64,000 nt of DNA from Citreicella sp. C3M06 (GCF_018860705.1 NZ_JAHKQA010000073.1:62001-126000), one strand, 5' to 3'. Shown: positions 45,999 to 56,937, numbered from the stretch's first letter. Notes: a model not told the origin generated them from the letters alone. Translations and numbers: made by a program.

Positions 45999-48179
45999 AT
46001 GACCACCGCCATGCGCCCGCCGGTCTCGGCCTGCCCTGCCTGCTCTGCCGCCCCTGCCGCCACCACGCTGGCCGAGGTTGCAACAAAGGCCCGCGTGGTG
46101 CTGTCACTGCCCACCATCCATTGCGCCAACTGCATGCGCGGCGTCGAAGAGGCGCTGACGGCGCATCCCGGTGTGCGCTCTGCCCGCGTCAACCTGACCC
46201 TGAAACGCGTTGCCATCGACGCCGACGCCGGGCTGAGCGCCGAAGAGCTGATCCCGGTGGTCACCGCCGCGGGCTATGAGGCGCATGAACTGGATGCCAG
46301 TGCCCTGTTCGCCACGCAGACCGACAAGGCCGGGCGCGATTTGCTGATGCGGTTGGCGGTGGCGGGCTTTGCCATGATGAATGTCATGCTGCTGTCGGTC
46401 TCGGTCTGGTCCGGTGCGGACGGGCCGACGCGCGACATGTTCCACTGGATTTCGGCGGCGATCACGCTGCCGACCATCGCCTTTTCCGGGCAGGTATTCT
46501 TTCGCAGCGCCTGGGGCGCGCTGAAGGCCGGGCGGCTGAACATGGACGTGCCGATCTCGCTGGCGATCCTGCTGGCGGTGGTGACATCGCTCTGGGAAAC
46601 CTCGCTGTCGGGCGAACACGCCTATTTCGACGCGGCGATCGCGCTGACCTTCTTTCTGCTGACCGGGCGTTACCTTGACCATCGCACCCGCTCGATCGCC
46701 CGCTCTGCCGCCGAAGAGCTGGCCGCGCTCGAGGTGCCGCGCGCGTGGCGGCTGACGGCGGATGGCGAAGAACAGGTTTCCGTCGCCGATCTGGCGGTGG
46801 GCGATCTGCTGCGGGTGCGCCCCGGCGGACGGATGCCGGTGGACGGAGAGATCACCGAAGGCCAGTCCGAACTGGACCGATCCCTGCTGACCGGCGAGAC
46901 GCTGCCGGTGTTTGCCGCGCCCGGCACGCAGGTCAGCGCCGGCGAGGTCAATCTGACCGGCCCGCTGGTGGTGTGTGCTACAGCGGTCGGGCGGGAAACC
47001 TCGCTGCACCGCATGGCGGATCTGGTCGCGGTGGCGGAATCGGGGCGGGCCAATTACACGCCGCTCGCCGACAAGGCGGCAAAGCTCTATGCGCCGGGGG
47101 TGCATATCCTGTCCGCGCTGGCCTTTGTCGGCTGGTTGCTCTGGGCGCAGGACTTCCGCGTGGCGCTGAACATCGCGGCGGCGGTTCTCATCATCACCTG
47201 CCCCTGCGCGCTGGGTCTCGCGGTGCCTGCGGTGACCACGGCCGCGTCGGGGCGGCTGTTCAGGCAGGGCCTGCTGATCAAGGACGGCACCGCGCTGGAA
47301 CGGCTGGCCGAGGTCGATACGGTGATCTTTGACAAGACCGGCACGCTGACTACGGGAACACCCGAGGCGACCAATCTGGGCGATTTCTCTGCGCGCGATC
47401 TGCAGATCGCGCTGGCGCTGGCCGAAGGGTCCTCGCACCCCTTGTCGCTGTCGTTGAATGCCGCGCTGCGAGCGCAGGGCGTCACGCCCGCAGCACTGAG
47501 TGATCTGTGCGAAGTGCCGGGCCATGGCACGCAAGGCATGTGGCAGGGGCAGAGGGTACGGCTGGGCCGCTCGTCCTGGGTTGGTGGGGGGCAATCGGCG
47601 CTGACTTCGGCATGGCTGCGGGTTGGCGACGGGCCGGCGCAGCTGTTCACCTTTGCCGACACGCTGCGCGACGGGGCCGAAACGGCAATCCGCGAGCTGA
47701 TCGCCAGCGGCAAGCAGGTGATCCTGTTGTCGGGCGACACGGCGGCGGCGGTCGAAGCGATGGCCCTGCGCCTTGCCATCCCGCAATGGAGCGGCGAGGC
47801 CCTGCCGCAGGACAAGGCCGCACGGGTCAAGGCCCTGTCGGACGCGGGCGCGAAGGTGCTGATGGTCGGGGATGGGCTGAACGATACGGCGGCGCTGGCC
47901 TCGGCGCATGTGTCGATCTCGCCCGCCTCGGCGCTGGATGCGGCGCGGGTCGCATCGGACATCGTGCTGCTTGGCACCACGCTGGCCCCGATCCCGGAGG
48001 CGCTGGCCACCGCAACCCGCGCCACCCGGCGCATCCGACAGAATTTCGCCATCGCCACATGGTACAATCTCATCGCCGTGCCTTTGGCGATCGCGGGATT
48101 GTGCTCGCCCCTGATCGCGGCCTTGGCGATGTCGGCCTCGTCGATTACCGTGTCGCTGAACGCGCTGAGACTGAAGTAA
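45999..48179 (+). CDS. ccoI: Copper-transporting P1B-type ATPase CcoI (FixI)
   Basis: A 726-residue copper pump that supplies copper for the cbb3 oxidase. The heavy-metal domain has CANC at 42-45. The ion channel has ITCPCALGLAVP, the phosphorylated Asp lies in DKTGTLTTG, and the hinge is MVGDGLNDTAALA. An additional CPAC motif at 12-15 precedes the HMA domain and could be an extra copper site. It is third in ccoGHIS. ccoS starts 17 bases after its stop. Confidence 0.93.
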   Translation: MTTAMRPPVSACPACSAAPAATTLAEVATKARVVLSLPTIHCANCMRGVEEALTAHPGVRSARVNLTLKRVAIDADAGLSAEELIPVVTAAGYEAHELDASALFATQTDKAGRDLLMRLAVAGFAMMNVMLLSVSVWSGADGPTRDMFHWISAAITLPTIAFSGQVFFRSAWGALKAGRLNMDVPISLAILLAVVTSLWETSLSGEHAYFDAAIALTFFLLTGRYLDHRTRSIARSAAEELAALEVPRAWRLTADGEEQVSVADLAVGDLLRVRPGGRMPVDGEITEGQSELDRSLLTGETLPVFAAPGTQVSAGEVNLTGPLVVCATAVGRETSLHRMADLVAVAESGRANYTPLADKAAKLYAPGVHILSALAFVGWLLWAQDFRVALNIAAAVLIITCPCALGLAVPAVTTAASGRLFRQGLLIKDGTALERLAEVDTVIFDKTGTLTTGTPEATNLGDFSARDLQIALALAEGSSHPLSLSLNAALRAQGVTPAALSDLCEVPGHGTQGMWQGQRVRLGRSSWVGGGQSALTSAWLRVGDGPAQLFTFADTLRDGAETAIRELIASGKQVILLSGDTAAAVEAMALRLAIPQWSGEALPQDKAARVKALSDAGAKVLMVGDGLNDTAALASAHVSISPASALDAARVASDIVLLGTTLAPIPEALATATRATRRIRQNFAIATWYNLIAVPLAIAGLCSPLIAALAMSASSITVSLNALRLK

Positions 48180-48196
48180 CCCCGGAAGGACCGGTC

Positions 48197-48358
48197 ATGA
48201 CCATCCTGCTGTATCTCATCCCGATTTCGCTGTTTCTGGGCGGCGCAGGGCTGGTGTTCTTTGTCATCACCGTGCGCACCCGGCAATATGACGACCCCGA
48301 GGGCAACGCCGCGCGTATCCTGTCGGGCCAGTATGATGACGCGCCCAAGCAGGACTGA
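48197..48358 (+). CDS. ccoS: cbb3 oxidase maturation protein CcoS
   Basis: A 53-residue single-helix protein (helix about 3-26) followed by the conserved tail TRQYDDPEGNAARIL. CcoS is needed for cofactor insertion into cbb3 oxidase. GGAAGGA precedes the ATG at 48197. It closes the ccoGHIS operon and is followed by a dispersed repeat. Confidence 0.9.
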   Translation: MTILLYLIPISLFLGGAGLVFFVITVRTRQYDDPEGNAARILSGQYDDAPKQD

Positions 48359-48413
48359 TCCTCGCGCGCTGCGGTCTGACTGAGGAGCTGGCGGTTCGCG
48401 CGGCGGATGGCCC

Positions 48414-48470
48414 GGAGGGGGCGCTGCCCCCGCCCTTCGGGCCCCCCGGAGTTTACTTGGCAAGATGAAG
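48414..48470 (+). repeat. Dispersed intergenic hairpin repeat, copy A
   Basis: A 57-base unit: a G-run/C-run hairpin (GGGGGCGCTGCCCCC), a small CCCTTCGGG hairpin, then the conserved end CCGGAGTTTACTTGG-CAAGATGAAG. It lies between the convergent ccoS and GMC oxidoreductase genes. Confidence 0.75.
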
Positions 48471-48536
48471 ACGCGGCGCGGCGCCCGGTTTTTCTTGGAC
48501 TGGAGACGTCTGGCATCGCAGCCTTGTGCCCGTTTG

Positions 48537-50117
48537 TCAGGCGCGCAGGATCATGTCGGCGGCCTTTTCGGCAATCATGATCGTCGGGGAATTGGTGTTG
48601 CCGCTGACGATGCGCGGCATGATCGACGCATCGACAACCCGCAGCCCTTCGATGCCGTTGACGCGGCATTTTGCGTCCAGCGGGGCGGCGGAGTCGCTCC
48701 CCATGCGGACCGTGCCGACCGGGTGGAAGATGGTGGTACCAATATCTGCAGCGGCGCGGGCGAGGTCTTCGTCGCTCTGGTAGGCTGGGCCCGGCTTGAT
48801 CTCTTCAGGGGTGTATTTCGACATCGCGCCTTGCGCCATGACGCGGCGCGAGAGCTTGATGCTGTCGATGGCGGTGCGGCGGTCGGCGTCTGTCGAGAGG
48901 TAATTGGGTGCGATCACCGGGGCCATGCGGGGATCGCTGGAGGCGATGCGGATGCTGCCGCGGCTTTCAGGGCGCAGGTTGCAGACGCTGGCGGTGATGG
49001 CCGGGTAGCTGTGCAGCGGCGAGCCGAAGGCGTCGAGCGAGAGCGGCTGCACGTGAAATTCCACGTCGGCGGTGGCGAGCCCTTCGCGGGATTTTGCGAA
49101 GGCGCCGAGCTGCGAGGGCGCCATCGACATCGGGCCGGAGCGCCGCGCCACGTATTCCAGCCCGATTGCCAGTTTGCCCATCAGCGAATTGGCCAGCTGG
49201 TTGAGCGTTCTCGCCCCGCTCAGCCGCCATGCGCAGCGCAGTTGCAGGTGGTCCTGCAGGTTTTCGCCAACGCCGGGGGCTTCATGCATGACCTCGATGC
49301 CGTGCTCGCGCAGCAGCGCGCCGGGACCGATGCCCGACAATTGCAGGATCTGCGGCGAGTTCACCGCGCCCGCCGACAGGATCACGTCGTTGCCGCAGCG
49401 AGCCTCATGCGTGGTGCCGCCCTGCTCGTAGCGCACGCCCACGACCTTGCGGCCCTCGAAGATCAGGCCCAACACATGGGCGCCGGTTTCAACGCGCAGG
49501 GTGTCGGCCTTGCTGGTGCGCAGAAACGCCTTGGCGGTGTTCATCCGCCAACCGCCGCGCTGGTTGACCCGAAAATAGCTGACGCCTTCGTTGTCGCCTG
49601 TGTTGAAGTCGGAGACCTTGGGGATACCGGCCTGCGTGGCGGCCTCCATCCAATCGTCGAGCACCGGCCAGTGCAGGCGCTGGTTTTCCACCCGCCACTC
49701 GCCGCCCGCGCCGTGAAATTCGCTTTGCCCTTCGACGAAATCCTCGGATTTGCGGAAATACGGCAGCACGTCGTCCCAGCCCCAGCCTGTCAGTCCCATC
49801 TGCCGCCAGCCGTCATAATCCGCCGCCTGCCCCCGCACATAGAGCATACCGTTGATCGAGCTGCTCCCTCCCAGCACCTTGCCGCGCGGATAGATCAGCG
49901 CCCGCCCGTTCAGCCCCGGATCGGGCGCGGTGCGGTAGCACCAGTCGGTGCGCGGATTGTCGATGCAGTAAAGATACCCCATCGGAATGTGGATCCAGTG
50001 GTAGCTGTCGCGCCCGCCCGCCTCGAGCAGCAGCACCCGGCGGCCCGCCTCGGACAGCCGATTGGCCAGAACGCAACCCGCACTGCCCGCGCCGATGATG
50101 ACGTGGTCCCAAGACAT
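48537..50117 (-). CDS. GMC family oxidoreductase (choline dehydrogenase-like)
   Basis: A 526-residue FAD enzyme of the glucose-methanol-choline family. The FAD site has IIGAGSAGCVLANRL and GGSSSINGMLYVRG. The C-terminal catalytic part has IFHPVGTVRMG (active-site histidine) and VSGNTNSPTIMIAEKAADMI. Length and motifs resemble BetA and alcohol dehydrogenases such as AlkJ. No betB or betI lies nearby, so choline is not assured, and a primary alcohol substrate is possible. MSWDHVIIGAG is a typical N-terminus. The gene is alone on the minus strand. Confidence 0.85.
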   Translation of the reverse strand: MSWDHVIIGAGSAGCVLANRLSEAGRRVLLLEAGGRDSYHWIHIPMGYLYCIDNPRTDWCYRTAPDPGLNGRALIYPRGKVLGGSSSINGMLYVRGQAADYDGWRQMGLTGWGWDDVLPYFRKSEDFVEGQSEFHGAGGEWRVENQRLHWPVLDDWMEAATQAGIPKVSDFNTGDNEGVSYFRVNQRGGWRMNTAKAFLRTSKADTLRVETGAHVLGLIFEGRKVVGVRYEQGGTTHEARCGNDVILSAGAVNSPQILQLSGIGPGALLREHGIEVMHEAPGVGENLQDHLQLRCAWRLSGARTLNQLANSLMGKLAIGLEYVARRSGPMSMAPSQLGAFAKSREGLATADVEFHVQPLSLDAFGSPLHSYPAITASVCNLRPESRGSIRIASSDPRMAPVIAPNYLSTDADRRTAIDSIKLSRRVMAQGAMSKYTPEEIKPGPAYQSDEDLARAAADIGTTIFHPVGTVRMGSDSAAPLDAKCRVNGIEGLRVVDASIMPRIVSGNTNSPTIMIAEKAADMILRA

Positions 50118-50187
50118 TGGCGCCCCTCCCCCTTAAATGTCGGACAATTCTTAGGTCAGGCAATCAAGGGACGCAACCTTGGCGCGC

Positions 50188-50646
50188 TCAGACCGGCAGG
50201 GCAGTGGTCTTGAACACGGTCTTGAGCGCAAAGCTCGATTGCATCTGTGCCACCCCCGGCAGGCGCGTCAGGTGCTGGCGGTGGATGCGGGCGAAATCCT
50301 CGGTATCCTCGGCGACGACCTTGAGGATGTAATCCGCCGACCCCGCCATCAGGTGACATTCCAGCACATCGGGAATGCGCGCCACCGCCTTTTCGAAGGC
50401 GTCGAGCACCTCGTCCGCCTGCGCGCTGAGGGTGATTTCCACGAACACCGTGGTCGGCACGTTCATCTTCCGCGCGTTCAGCAGGGCGACATAATCGCGG
50501 ATGAAGCCATCGCTTTCCAGCCGCTGCACGCGGCGGTGGCAGGCCGAGGCCGACAGGTTGACCTGCTCGGACAGATCGGCGTTCGAGATCCGCCCCTGTT
50601 TTTGCAGCACCCGCAGGATGCGGCGGTCGATGTCATCAAGCTCCAT
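50188..50646 (-). CDS. Lrp/AsnC family transcriptional regulator
   Basis: A 152-residue regulator with an N-terminal helix-turn-helix (DDIDRRILRVLQKQGRISN, LSASACHRRVQRLESDGFI) and a C-terminal RAM ligand domain (LECHLMAGSADYILKVVA). It is divergent from alanine dehydrogenase, the arrangement of AldR/Lrp-type regulators that sense an amino acid, here probably alanine. The start at 50646 fits the family. Confidence 0.9.
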   Translation of the reverse strand: MELDDIDRRILRVLQKQGRISNADLSEQVNLSASACHRRVQRLESDGFIRDYVALLNARKMNVPTTVFVEITLSAQADEVLDAFEKAVARIPDVLECHLMAGSADYILKVVAEDTEDFARIHRQHLTRLPGVAQMQSSFALKTVFKTTALPV

Positions 50647-50667
50647 GGCGGATTCTTTCGTCGGATG

Positions 50668-50679
50668 CGAATTTTTTCG
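50668..50679. promoter_or_regulatory. Palindrome CGAA-TTTT-TTCG in the lrp/ald divergent region
   Basis: An AT-rich 12-bp inverted repeat in the 129-base space between the regulator (start 50646) and ald (start 50776). Lrp-type proteins favour such AT-rich dyads. Confidence 0.45.
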
Positions 50680-50775
50680 AAGGCCCTGCGAAGAACCTGT
50701 TGCGCTACGCATCAAATCCGCGCGGAAATTGCAAGCCAAGGCGCGCAAGATGACGGGGGAAGAGGAGGATTTATC

Positions 50776-51888
50776 ATGAAGATCGGATGTCCGAAGGAAA
50801 TCAAGCCGCAGGAATACCGGGTCGGGCTGACGCCTTATGCGGTGCGCGACGCGGTGACGGCGGGCCATGAGGTGCTGATCGAGGCCGGCGCGGGCGATGG
50901 CGCGGGCTTTGCCGATGCCGATTACACCGCACAAGGCGCGCAGATCGTCGACACCGCGGCAGAGCTGTTCGCCGACGCCGAGATGATCGTCAAGGTCAAG
51001 GAGCCGCAAGCCGGTGAGCGCGCCATGCTGCGCGAGGGCCAGCTGCTGTTCACCTATCTGCATCTTGCGCCCGATCCGGCGCAGACCGACGATCTGCTGG
51101 CCTCGGGCGCGACCTGCATCGCCTACGAGACGGTGACGGCGCCGGGCGGCGGGCTGCCGCTGCTGGCGCCGATGTCCGAGGTGGCGGGCCGCCTTGCGCC
51201 GCAGATGGGGGCATGGGCCTTGCAAAAGGCCAATGGCGGGCGCGGCGTCCTGATGGGCGGTGTTCCGGGCGTCGGCCCGGCCAAGGTGCTGGTGCTGGGC
51301 GGCGGCGTGGTCGGCACCCATGCGGCGCGGATCGCTGGCGGCATGGGAGCCGATGTCACGGTTCTGGACCGGTCCCTGCCCCGGCTGCGCTATCTCGATG
51401 ACGTGTTCTCCGGCAGCTTCCGCAATCGCTATTCCACTGCCGGTGCGCTGGCTGAATTGCTGTGCGAGGCGGATATGGTGATCGGCGCTGTGCTGATCCC
51501 CGGTGCCGCCGCGCCCAAGCTGATCAGCCGCGCAATGTTGGCCGACATGAAGCCGGGGTCCGTACTGGTCGACGTGGCCATTGATCAGGGCGGCTGTTTC
51601 GAAACCTCGAAGGCGACCACCCATGACGATCCGGTCTACGAGGTGGACGGCATCCGGCATTACTGCGTCGCCAACATGCCCGGCGCGGTGCCGCGCACCT
51701 CGACGATTGCCTTGGGCAACGCGACGCTGCCCTTTGTGCTGGCGCTGGCGGGCAAGGGCTGGCGGCAGGCCTGCAAGGATGATCCGCATCTGGCCGAAGG
51801 TCTGAACGTGCACGCGGGCAAGCTGACCAACCTTGCCGTGGGCGCGGCGCTGGGGCGCGATGCCGTGACGCCCGCCTCGGTTCTATGA
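50776..51888 (+). CDS. ald: Alanine dehydrogenase
   Basis: A 370-residue NAD enzyme interconverting alanine and pyruvate plus ammonia. The start MKIGCPKEIKPQEYRVGLTP contains the substrate lysine/arginine region. His in YLHLAPDP is the likely catalytic residue, and the NAD motif is GGGVVGTHAARIAGG. AGAGGAGGAT precedes the ATG at 50776. It is divergent from an Lrp-type regulator and is followed by a strong terminator. Confidence 0.95.
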   Translation: MKIGCPKEIKPQEYRVGLTPYAVRDAVTAGHEVLIEAGAGDGAGFADADYTAQGAQIVDTAAELFADAEMIVKVKEPQAGERAMLREGQLLFTYLHLAPDPAQTDDLLASGATCIAYETVTAPGGGLPLLAPMSEVAGRLAPQMGAWALQKANGGRGVLMGGVPGVGPAKVLVLGGGVVGTHAARIAGGMGADVTVLDRSLPRLRYLDDVFSGSFRNRYSTAGALAELLCEADMVIGAVLIPGAAAPKLISRAMLADMKPGSVLVDVAIDQGGCFETSKATTHDDPVYEVDGIRHYCVANMPGAVPRTSTIALGNATLPFVLALAGKGWRQACKDDPHLAEGLNVHAGKLTNLAVGAALGRDAVTPASVL

Positions 51889-51901
51889 GTTTGCAGCCAT
51901 G

Positions 51902-51939
51902 AAAAAGGCCCCTCCCCGCAGCGGGGGAGGGGCCTTTTT
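51902..51939. terminator. Strong bidirectional terminator between ald and ftsK
   Basis: A 16-bp perfect stem: AAAAAGGCCCCTCCCC pairs with GGGGAGGGGCCTTTTT around the loop GCAGCG. T runs occur on both strands, so it can end ald and ftsK transcription. It lies 13 bases after the ald stop. Confidence 0.92.
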
Positions 51940-51954
51940 CCTTGTGATCACAGA

Positions 51955-54900
51955 TCAGGCCTGTTCGGGCACCAGAATTTCGCGCTTGCCGACGTGGTTG
52001 GCGGGCGAGACCACCTGTTCGTCTTCCATCTGCTCGACCAGACGCGCGGCCTTGTTGTAACCGATGCCCAGCTTGCGCTGGATGTAGGAGGTCGAGCACT
52101 TGCGGTCCTTGATGACGATCGCCACCGCCTGATCGTACAGCGCATCCTCGCCGCCGGTGTTGCCGCCGGTGTTCAGCCCCAGCACCGCGTCGATGTTGTC
52201 GGCCTTTTCGTCATCCGGGCCCTGCACCACGCCGCCGACATATTCCGGCGGACCGAAGGCCTTGAGATGGTTGACCACCTCTTCGACCTCTTCATCCGAT
52301 ACGAACGGGCCGTGGCAGCGGGTGATCTTGGCGCCGCCCGCCATGTACAGCATGTCGCCCATGCCAAGCAGCTGCTCGGCGCCCATCTCGCCCAGAATGG
52401 TGCGGCTGTCGATCTTGGACGTGACCTGAAACGAGATCCGGGTCGGGAAGTTCGCCTTGATCGTGCCGGTGATGACATCGACCGAGGGGCGCTGCGTCGC
52501 CATGATGAGGTGAATGCCAGAGGCCCGCGCCATCTGCGCAAGGCGCTGGATGCAGGCTTCGATTTCCTTGCCCGCGACCATCATCAGGTCGGCCATCTCG
52601 TCGACGATGACGACGATATAGGGCATTTTCTTGGGCTCGATCTCCTCGGTCTCGAACACCGGCTCGCCGGTCTCGTCGTCAAAGCCGGTCTGAACGGTGC
52701 GGCTGAACATCTCGCCCTTTTTCAGCGCTTCAGCGACGCGGCCATTGTAACCATCGATGTTGCGCACGCCCATCTTGGACATCTTGCGGTAGCGGTCTTC
52801 CATCTCGCCCACGACCCATTTCAGCGCAACGACCGCCTTTTTCGGGTCGGTCACAACCGGCGAGAGCAGGTGCGGAATGCCGTCATAGACCGACAGTTCC
52901 AGCATCTTGGGGTCGATCATCACAAGGCGCAGATCGTCCGGCGTCAGCTTGTAGAGCAGCGACAGGATCATGGTGTTGATCGCGACGGATTTACCCGAAC
53001 CGGTGGTGCCCGCGATCAGCAGGTGGGGCATCTTGGCAAGGTTCGCGACCATGGCGTCGCCGCCGATGTCCTTGCCCAGCGCCAGCGGCAGCTTCTGGTT
53101 GCCATCGCCGTAATCGCGGCTCGACAGGATCTCGCGGAAAGACACCATCTCGCGGTTTTCATTGGGCAGTTCGATGCCGATGACGCTGCGCCCCGGAACC
53201 GTCGACACGCGGGCCGACAGCGCCGACATGCTGCGCGCGATGTCATCGGACAGGCCGATCACCCGGCTGGCCTTGAGACCCGGCGCCGGTTCGAGCTCAT
53301 ACATGGTGACCACCGGGCCGGGGCGGACCGAGACGATCTCGCCCTTGACGCCATAATCGTCGAGCACCGTTTCCAGCATCCGGGCGTTTTCTTCCAACGC
53401 CTCGTCCGACAGGTGGTGACGCTCGATCGCATCGGGGCTGCCAAGCAGGCTGAGCGGCGGCAGCTCGTAGCCGCTGTCCTGATCCTTCGGGCCAAGCGCG
53501 GATTGCGATTCCGCCTGAGCGCGTCTGGACGGCTGGATCGGCTTGCGGATGTCGGGCTGCACGAGCTTTTTGGGCTCGGCAACCGGCGTCGTCATGCGCT
53601 CGGAGGGTTCCACGCCACCGCGCAGGATGGGCGGCGGAGCGTAATCCTCGGGGTTGAAGCTGGCGTCATCCTCGTCCGTGTCGTCCCATGCGCGCGGGGT
53701 GTCGTCGTCGTTTTCGCGGAAGATATTGACGCCGGACCCGTCTTCGCCGGTCTCTGCGTCATCTTCGCCGTAATCGTCGAAATCGCGCAGGTCGTCGTAC
53801 TCATCCTGCGCCGCGGGCGCGGCGGTGTAGCGGGCGGGAACATGTTCGGTCGGGGTGAATTCATCGTAGCCCAGATCATCGGCAGGGCGCTGGCGGGCGC
53901 GCGGACGGGCGACAGGCGCGGCGGCAACCGGCGGCTCTTGGACCCACGGCTCGTCATAGACGTCGGCGAAATCATCCTCGGGCAGTTCGGTTTCCGGCAG
54001 GGGGCGGAAGGCTTCCGGCTCGGCGCGAGGTGCCGGCGGCACGGCGCGGGCGGCGGGAAGGTCAGGCGCCGGGGGGATCGCCGCCGGAGCGCGCGGCACG
54101 GCGGCCCGCACGGTGGCGGGCGCGGCCATCATCGCGGCGGACCGCTTGGGCGCTGTCACCGGCGGTTCGGGCGGCAGTGTCGGCGGGGTGTGGGCGGCGG
54201 TGATCGGCGGCTCGCGGCGCAGCTTCGGGCCGGTCTGGATGATCAGCGGCGCCGGGCGTACGCCGCGCCCCTTGGTCAGCGGCTTGCTGGGGTCGGCGAC
54301 AAAGCTTGGCGCGGGGCGCGGGCCGTTGCGGCGATTGCGGATCACATCGGCGATCTTGCTGCGGATGCGCTCGTCGCCCATGTCGAATTCTTCCTCGCCC
54401 CAGGCTTCGGTGTCGAAATCATCCTGAGGATCGGGTTCGGGGCTAGGTTCGATATGCTTGATGACGCGGGCCAGCAGGCCGGGCTTTTTCGGCTCGGGCA
54501 GATCCTGCCACGGGGCGGGATCCTGCGCGTCGATCACCGGCGGCTCGTCAAGCTCTGGCTGCGGCGCCGGGGCTGCACGGCGGGGCGCAACAAGCGTCGG
54601 CTGCGGCGCGGGCGCCTGTGCAGACATGGGCTGAGGCACGGGCTGGGGCGCAGCTTGCGGCATTGGCCGACGCGGCGCGGCTTCGGGATGGCCGACACCG
54701 GCAGGCTCGGCAGCAACGCGGTGCACGCGGGTCTGCGCCGCTGGGGCGGCGGGCACAGCGCGCGGCGGCGCCGGGATGGCTTCCTGCGCGGCGGCCCATG
54801 CGGCAGCCTCGGCCTCTTCGGCGCGGCGGCGATCACGGCGATCGGCCTGCGCCGCCTGCAACTGGCGCGCGGCGGCGAGCGAGGCACCGGCCCCGCGCCC

Positions 54901-55536
54901 CAGCAGCTGCAGCACCGAGGCATAGGCCATGACCATGCCCAGCAAGAGAAAGCGCGCGATGGCCTTCAGCTCTTCGCGGGTGAAGCCAAGCACAAAGGCC
55001 CCCAGCGCCAGCAGCCCCACGGCCAGCACGATCATCACCAGCTTGAGACCCAGCCCTGCGTCGATCGGCAACACGCCCAGAACGGTGCCCATCATCATGT
55101 CGCCGAACAGCCCGCCAAGGCCAAAGCTGTGGGTCCATTCCGGCCCCACGGTCTGACCGGCGGCATAGACGGCGGACAGCGCGATCCAGATCGGAGCAAA
55201 GACGATGCGCGAAAAAGCCCGGTCTTCACCGGCATGAAGGGCGAGGCGCACTCCCCAGACCAGCAGAACCAGCGCAAGCCCCCACGCGCCCTGCCCGACG
55301 ATCATGAACAGCGGCGCCGCGATGGAGGCACCGATCCGGCCCATCCAGTTCTGCACTGGCGCATCGGTGGCCGACAGCCAGCTCGGGTCTTCCGGCGTGT
55401 AGCTGCCGATGGTCGCGGCGGCCATCAGCCCGAGGATCACCAGGCCAAGGCCCGCCAGTTCCTTGCCCCGCCGCTCGATCGCGGCCTGCATGTTCCTGTC
55501 GAAGAGGGGGTCCCTCCCCCGTGCCTGATATGCCAT
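51955..55536 (-). CDS. ftsK: DNA translocase FtsK
   Basis: A 1193-residue septal DNA pump that helps clear and resolve chromosome dimers at division. N-terminal membrane helices occupy about 25-200. A long linker of about 200-700, rich in Pro, Ala and Gln (many PAPQP-type runs), joins to the motor, which has Walker A GTTGSGKS and [16 protein letters not shown]. The gamma domain at the C-terminus ([22 protein letters not shown]) recognises KOPS sites. I chose ATG 55536 ([10 protein letters not shown]), after GAGG; an upstream in-frame start would overlap the aminotransferase gene. It has a 22-base gap to that gene and is probably co-transcribed with it. Confidence 0.95.
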   Translation of the reverse strand: MAYQARGRDPLFDRNMQAAIERRGKELAGLGLVILGLMAAATIGSYTPEDPSWLSATDAPVQNWMGRIGASIAAPLFMIVGQGAWGLALVLLVWGVRLALHAGEDRAFSRIVFAPIWIALSAVYAAGQTVGPEWTHSFGLGGLFGDMMMGTVLGVLPIDAGLGLKLVMIVLAVGLLALGAFVLGFTREELKAIARFLLLGMVMAYASVLQLLGRGAGASLAAARQLQAAQADRRDRRRAEEAEAAAWAAAQEAIPAPPRAVPAAPAAQTRVHRVAAEPAGVGHPEAAPRRPMPQAAPQPVPQPMSAQAPAPQPTLVAPRRAAPAPQPELDEPPVIDAQDPAPWQDLPEPKKPGLLARVIKHIEPSPEPDPQDDFDTEAWGEEEFDMGDERIRSKIADVIRNRRNGPRPAPSFVADPSKPLTKGRGVRPAPLIIQTGPKLRREPPITAAHTPPTLPPEPPVTAPKRSAAMMAAPATVRAAVPRAPAAIPPAPDLPAARAVPPAPRAEPEAFRPLPETELPEDDFADVYDEPWVQEPPVAAAPVARPRARQRPADDLGYDEFTPTEHVPARYTAAPAAQDEYDDLRDFDDYGEDDAETGEDGSGVNIFRENDDDTPRAWDDTDEDDASFNPEDYAPPPILRGGVEPSERMTTPVAEPKKLVQPDIRKPIQPSRRAQAESQSALGPKDQDSGYELPPLSLLGSPDAIERHHLSDEALEENARMLETVLDDYGVKGEIVSVRPGPVVTMYELEPAPGLKASRVIGLSDDIARSMSALSARVSTVPGRSVIGIELPNENREMVSFREILSSRDYGDGNQKLPLALGKDIGGDAMVANLAKMPHLLIAGTTGSGKSVAINTMILSLLYKLTPDDLRLVMIDPKMLELSVYDGIPHLLSPVVTDPKKAVVALKWVVGEMEDRYRKMSKMGVRNIDGYNGRVAEALKKGEMFSRTVQTGFDDETGEPVFETEEIEPKKMPYIVVIVDEMADLMMVAGKEIEACIQRLAQMARASGIHLIMATQRPSVDVITGTIKANFPTRISFQVTSKIDSRTILGEMGAEQLLGMGDMLYMAGGAKITRCHGPFVSDEEVEEVVNHLKAFGPPEYVGGVVQGPDDEKADNIDAVLGLNTGGNTGGEDALYDQAVAIVIKDRKCSTSYIQRKLGIGYNKAARLVEQMEDEQVVSPANHVGKREILVPEQA

Positions 55537-55558
55537 CGCTTGCCTCGTCGTTTTTTTC

Positions 55559-56737
55559 TTATGGGCCATAGAGACAGTCACGGATTGCCATGAGTCCCTT
55601 TTCGGTCTGTGCTTCGGGTGCCACGAGAGCCACCCTGATATATCCCTTCCCAGGGTTTCCTTGATCAGTATCACGTGACAGGTAGGCGCCGGGCAGAACC
55701 CGCACGCCAGTCTCTTGCCACAGTTTCAGCGTCGCCTGTTCGCCATCCTCCACCGGCAGCCACAAAAAGAACCCGGCCTGCGGCGGCGTGTATCCCGGCA
55801 CATTGCCGAAGATGCGATCGGCCATATCGAACTTGCGCCGGTACAGCGCGCGGTTCTCGATGACGTGCTCTTCATCTGCCCAGACCTTTTCGCTGACCCG
55901 CTGGATCGGCAGCGGCAAAGGCGTGCCGGCATAGGCGCGCAGCAGGCGGATGCGTTTCATGGTTTCCGGCCCGCCCGCGACAAAACCCGAGCGCAGCCCC
56001 GGCAGGTTCGAGCGCTTGCTGAGCGAGTGAAAGATCACCACCCGCTCGGGATCGGCGCCCATCGCCTGCGCCACCTGCAACGCGCCGGGGGGCGGGGTGT
56101 CGCGGTAAAGCTCGGAGTAGCATTCATCGGCGAGGATCTGGAAATCATGCCGTTCGGCCAGCGCGATGAGGCGCTGCCAATAGGCTTCGTCCGCCACCGC
56201 GCCCTGCGGATTGGCCGGCGAACAGATGTAGCACAGCGCGGTGCGGTTCAGGATCTCGGCCGGCAGGCTTTCGTAATCCGGCAGATGGCCGGTTTCGCGG
56301 TTCGCGTTGACGAAGACCGGCTCCGCCGCCACCGACGCCGCCGAGATCGCGTAAACCTGATAGAACGGGTTGGGCATCAGCACGGCGGGGCGCTGGCCGC
56401 CCTTGGTTTCCGGACACAGCGCCATGCCAGCGTTGTAGAGCCCCTCGCGGGTGCCGTTCAGCGGCATGACCTGCGCGGTGTCGAGCCGCACGCCATAGCG
56501 CCGGTCGATCCAGTCGGTGATCGCCGCTTGCAGTTCGGGCGTGCCGTCGTTGGGCGGATATTTCGCGAATTCAGCGACATGGGCGGCCAGCACATCGCCC
56601 ACCCATGCCGGGAAGGCATGTTTGGGCTCGCCGATTGACATATGCGTAACATCGCCGCCCGGCGCGTGTGCGTCGAGAAGCGCCCGCAGGCGCGGAAACG
56701 CATAGGGCGGCAGGTTCGAAAACCGCTCTGGGAACAT
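55559..56737 (-). CDS. Class I/II aminotransferase, DapC-like (succinyldiaminopimelate type)
   Basis: A 392-residue pyridoxal-phosphate enzyme. Substrate and cofactor parts are [10 protein letters not shown], the LNGTREGL loop, [11 protein letters not shown], and the lysine in [15 protein letters not shown]. These features match DapC-type aminotransferases of lysine/peptidoglycan synthesis, but other N-acyl-amino-acid aminotransferases look similar. I chose ATG 56737 ([17 protein letters not shown]) as typical; longer in-frame starts run into a repeat-rich region. Directly upstream of ftsK. Confidence 0.85.
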   Translation of the reverse strand: MFPERFSNLPPYAFPRLRALLDAHAPGGDVTHMSIGEPKHAFPAWVGDVLAAHVAEFAKYPPNDGTPELQAAITDWIDRRYGVRLDTAQVMPLNGTREGLYNAGMALCPETKGGQRPAVLMPNPFYQVYAISAASVAAEPVFVNANRETGHLPDYESLPAEILNRTALCYICSPANPQGAVADEAYWQRLIALAERHDFQILADECYSELYRDTPPPGALQVAQAMGADPERVVIFHSLSKRSNLPGLRSGFVAGGPETMKRIRLLRAYAGTPLPLPIQRVSEKVWADEEHVIENRALYRRKFDMADRIFGNVPGYTPPQAGFFLWLPVEDGEQATLKLWQETGVRVLPGAYLSRDTDQGNPGKGYIRVALVAPEAQTEKGLMAIRDCLYGP

Positions 56738-56937
56738 TGGGCTCTGCCTCGGGCTGCCTGACGTACTGCTGTTATTCAGGGGGTCGTTTTCCGCCCCTCT
56801 TGCCCGGCACGATACGGGATGGGGGGGCGTTTCGTCCAGCACCATCAGGGGTTGGGTGGGGGATGTGGCGGGAAAGTCGCAGGGCCTTTGAAAAATGCCG
56901 CGCGCCGTCCCCGCCCCATGGTGTTGCCGGGAGGCCG

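Noticed and set aside
51994-55593. 1199-residue plus-strand frame opposite ftsK
   Set aside because: Low-complexity, His/Arg-rich translation mirroring the FtsK coding frame. FtsK has all expected motifs.
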